From: a bacterium
GTDB taxonomy: Bacteria; Verrucomicrobiota; Verrucomicrobiae; Opitutales; Opitutaceae
DNA: 8,472 bases
Assembly: GCA_021780625.1 (NCBI GenBank)
Contig: JAJXYI010000681.1
Coordinates: 1 to 8,472 of the forward strand
Direction: 5' to 3'
Position numbers and translations under genes: made by a program
The notes under the pieces: model-generated
What the model was told of the DNA's origin: nothing
Database searches by the model: none
Seen by the model: the letters and a program-made list of their open reading frames with translations, nothing else
Part shown: positions 6,511-8,472 of the stretch, piece after piece
Layout of the letters: the number at the start of each line of letters is the position of its first letter
How positions within the stretch are numbered: the stretch's first letter is position 1

Positions 6511-7479
6511 ATGAAGCCATTTTTCAGAACCGTCCTGGGTGACAAACCCGCCGAGGAGATGGGCGTGACCTACGCGCACGAGCATCTCATCATCGACTCC
6601 TGCTACGTGACCAAGATGACGCCGGAGTTCCTGCTGGACGACACGAACGCGTGCATCGCGGAACTGCGGCGTCTTTTCGAGATCGGCGGCCGGACGGTCG
6701 TCGATTCGATGCCGTGCGACAGCGGACGCAATATCCGCAAGCTGGCGGCGGCCTCGCAGGGGAGCGGCGTCCAGATCATCGCTCCCACCGGCATCCACCT
6801 CGCCAAGTATTACGATCCCGGACACTGGAGCCACGTCTACACGGAGTCGGACCTCGAAGAACTCTTCGTCGCCGACATCGTCACCGGAGTCGATGCCCAC
6901 GATTACAACGGACCGCTGGTTTTACGGACGGCCCATCGGGCGGGGGTGATCAAGATTGCCACGGATCGCCAGTTCACCGTGAGGGAACGGAGGGTGTTTG
7001 CCGCCGCCGCGGCCGCCCACCTGCGGACGGGGTGTCCGATCCTCACGCACACCGAGCAGGGCGAACTCGCGCTGGAGCAGGTGTCGCTGCTGAAGGAACT
7101 CGGCGTCGACCTCGGACATGTCTGCCTGTCTCACACGGATCGGAAGCCGGACATGGGTTATCACCGCGAGATCCTGGCGTCCGGCGTATCGATCGAATTC
7201 GACAGCGCGTTTCGCTGGAAGCCGGGACAGGGCAATCCGACGCTTGATCTCCTGGTGGGCTTGCTCGGAGATTTTCCCGATCAGATCATGTTGGGCATGG
7301 ATGCCGCGAAACGATCGTATTGGAAATCGTATGGCGGCGGCCCGGGCCTCGAGTTTCTGCTTGGCGACTTCTCCGCGCGCCTAAGGGCGGCGGGCATCGG
7401 CGACGATCTTCTGGAACGCATCTTTGTGAGCACGCCGCGCAAGACCTATTGCTTCCGGACGCCCCAGCCCGGGCGGTGA
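6511..7479 (+). CDS. Phosphotriesterase-family metal-dependent hydrolase, possible sugar lactonase
   Basis: A 322-residue amidohydrolase-superfamily (beta/alpha)8 barrel of the phosphotriesterase family. All binuclear metal ligands can be placed: His23 and His25 in YAHEHL, the carboxylated-lysine candidate Lys148 in GVIKIAT, His180 in LTHTEQG, His208 in LSHTDR, and Asp264 in LGMDAAKRSYW. The C-terminus carries the usual FVSTPRKTYCF ending. The ATG at 6511 is chosen because the family normally begins a few residues before the first strand; an in-frame ATG at 6445 lies inside the FAD gene and adds an unrelated 22 residues. True phosphotriesterase activity is rare among distant homologues. Known alternatives include sugar-phosphate and aldono-lactone hydrolases. 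Four bases from an oxidoreductase gene, and next to kinase and isomerase genes, a lactonase or ester hydrolase acting on an oxidised sugar is the simplest reading (inference). No signal peptide is seen. Confidence 0.88.
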   Translation: MKPFFRTVLGDKPAEEMGVTYAHEHLIIDSCYVTKMTPEFLLDDTNACIAELRRLFEIGGRTVVDSMPCDSGRNIRKLAAASQGSGVQIIAPTGIHLAKYYDPGHWSHVYTESDLEELFVADIVTGVDAHDYNGPLVLRTAHRAGVIKIATDRQFTVRERRVFAAAAAAHLRTGCPILTHTEQGELALEQVSLLKELGVDLGHVCLSHTDRKPDMGYHREILASGVSIEFDSAFRWKPGQGNPTLDLLVGLLGDFPDQIMLGMDAAKRSYWKSYGGGPGLEFLLGDFSARLRAAGIGDDLLERIFVSTPRKTYCFRTPQPGR

Positions 7480-7550
7480 CGCGCAGCCGCAGCGCCCCAA
7501 GCCTTACCCTATTCGCTCCGCGCGACTGACACCTAACCGATCTCCACCTT

Positions 7551-8472
7551 ATGACTACGACCGGACTGCCCCGCCTGGGCCATTGGGCCGAAGACGACGA
7601 TGGCCTGCCGAAATTCTGCTATACCGGCTCCCTGCCTGCGATCGCGACCGACCGCGAGGGCCGCCCCGTCAAGCTCCCGTCCGATCCGTGGTTCCTGCTC
7701 GGTAACTATCGCATGACGCTCTTTGCCCACGTCAGTGGTGCGCTGCAGTTCATCACCGGCGAGCGGGCCTGGGGGCGTTTGAATCAGGGGGCACAGCCAA
7801 ACACCGGTGCAAACCGCGCGAGCCTGACCTTCGAAGGGGCGACACCGCGTGCAGTGGAACTCATCGGTCTCGACTCCGTCGCGGCCGATGCCTCCCGCTG
7901 CCGGCGCGAGTTCGGCTGCGGATGGGCAGAGTACGGATATGACCTCGACGAGGTGGCCCTCACGCGTCGCCTGGACGTGGCGCCATCGCTCACGCCGCAC
8001 GATGGGGTGGCGACCGTGCTCGTGCGAATCACCGTGCGCAATCGCACCGAACGTCCTCTGGCCGTGGTTTACCGCGAGGCGATCACCTCGCGGTACGAGT
8101 GCATCCAGCAACAGCGCAAGGCGGCCGACCAGAAAACCATGCGCTATCGTCACGTCCTGGCCGTCGACCCGACTCGGGGCATCGCGAGGGCGGACAATGT
8201 CGGTGAAATCGACGATCCGCTCGATTGTCCGACCCCGGACACAATCTCGCGACACGACGGCTTTCCTCCCGCGCTGTTTCTCCAGGCACTCGCGACGCCG
8301 GATGACTCCGCGCCTGAAGTCGTGGGCGACGAGCTCGCGCTGACCTCCCGTGCGGCCCTCGCGCCCAAGTCGGAGACGGTGATCGAATTTGCGATCGGCT
8401 TCACGTGGCAGCGCGAGTTTTCCGAGATCGCGGCCGTAACGGAGGTCTGGCGGGAAGGTGCCGCAATCGCAG
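7551..8472 (+). CDS. Large hypothetical protein, possible carbohydrate-active enzyme N-terminus (3' end outside window)
   Basis: The frame is open for 307 codons from the ATG at 7551 to the window end without a stop, so this is the N-terminal part of a longer protein. Codon use is GC-rich at third positions, like its neighbours. There is no signal peptide: the start MTTTGLPRLGHWAEDDDG is polar. Many short alternating strands suggest a beta-sandwich. The segment DPWFLLGNYRMTLFAHVSG (residues 45-63) with ERAWGRLNQG (71-80) recalls, loosely, the N-terminal sandwich of GH94-like phosphorylases or related (alpha/alpha)6-barrel enzymes, in which the catalytic barrel would follow downstream. I do not recognise the family with certainty, and no catalytic residue is in view. 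It lies 71 bp after the phosphotriesterase-like gene on the same strand with no terminator between, so it is probably part of the operon, supplying the glycoside-cleaving step. Alternatives are a non-catalytic sugar-binding protein or a glycoside hydrolase of another clan. Confidence 0.7.
   Translation, partial: MTTTGLPRLGHWAEDDDGLPKFCYTGSLPAIATDREGRPVKLPSDPWFLLGNYRMTLFAHVSGALQFITGERAWGRLNQGAQPNTGANRASLTFEGATPRAVELIGLDSVAADASRCRREFGCGWAEYGYDLDEVALTRRLDVAPSLTPHDGVATVLVRITVRNRTERPLAVVYREAITSRYECIQQQRKAADQKTMRYRHVLAVDPTRGIARADNVGEIDDPLDCPTPDTISRHDGFPPALFLQALATPDDSAPEVVGDELALTSRAALAPKSETVIEFAIGFTWQREFSEIAAVTEVWREGAAIA

Noticed and set aside
4650..6545. A long open frame on the minus strand (631 codons) antisense to the SIS and FAD genes
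   Set aside because: It is a GC-rich shadow of the plus-strand genes. Its translation is low-complexity (Gly, Arg, His, Ala-rich) with no domain, whereas the plus strand has clear family signatures throughout.
7533..8255. Minus-strand open frame of 240 codons over the last gene
   Set aside because: It has no domain features. The plus-strand frame continues open to the window end with organised beta-rich sequence, so I prefer that strand.

Overview
The window is gene-dense, GC-rich bacterial chromosome that looks like a carbohydrate-use locus. No gene-free stretch exceeds about 100 bases, and I saw no RNA gene, mobile element or CRISPR array. The gene set is a family 9 glycoside hydrolase, a GntR/LacI hybrid regulator, an SDR, a zinc-motif-less ROK kinase, a UPF0309-type SIS protein, a PF12831 flavoprotein and a phosphotriesterase-family hydrolase. 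Together with start codons that lack Shine-Dalgarno sequences, this suggests a member of Verrucomicrobiota (possibly Opitutae). That is a guess from gene content; Planctomycetota or Acidobacteriota are not excluded.

Layout. Positions 2-1315 (+) hold the 3' end of a GH9 glycoside hydrolase gene whose start lies outside the window. It converges on the regulator gene (2380-1382, - strand), with 66 bp between the two stops. The regulator diverges from a co-directional (+) run: SDR oxidoreductase (2477-3334), ROK sugar kinase (3331-4299), SIS protein (4296-5078), FAD oxidoreductase (5124-6506), phosphotriesterase-family hydrolase (6511-7479), and a large protein with a possible carbohydrate-enzyme N-terminus (7551 to the window end, incomplete). 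The first three genes are joined by ATGA overlaps, the FAD and phosphotriesterase genes are 4 bp apart, and the remaining gaps are 45 and 71 bp, so the run is probably one operon.

Control. The 96-bp divergent spacer (2381-2476) is the most AT-rich part of the window. It contains a perfect inverted repeat (9-bp arms, 4-bp centre, 2410-2431), the obvious candidate operator for the adjacent regulator. The regulator has a GntR winged helix on a LacI-type ligand-binding domain, so the likely logic is repression relieved by a sugar or sugar derivative.

Working model (inference). A glycan is cut by the glycoside hydrolases. The released sugar is oxidised by the SDR and/or the flavoprotein, a lactone or ester is opened by the phosphotriesterase-family enzyme, and ROK kinase plus SIS isomerase feed a phosphorylated sugar into central metabolism. 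The substrate cannot be read from the sequence. The most distinctive points are the perfect palindrome, the ROK protein without its zinc cysteines and with His in place of the usual sugar-binding Glu, and this combination of redox, lactonase-like, kinase and isomerase genes.
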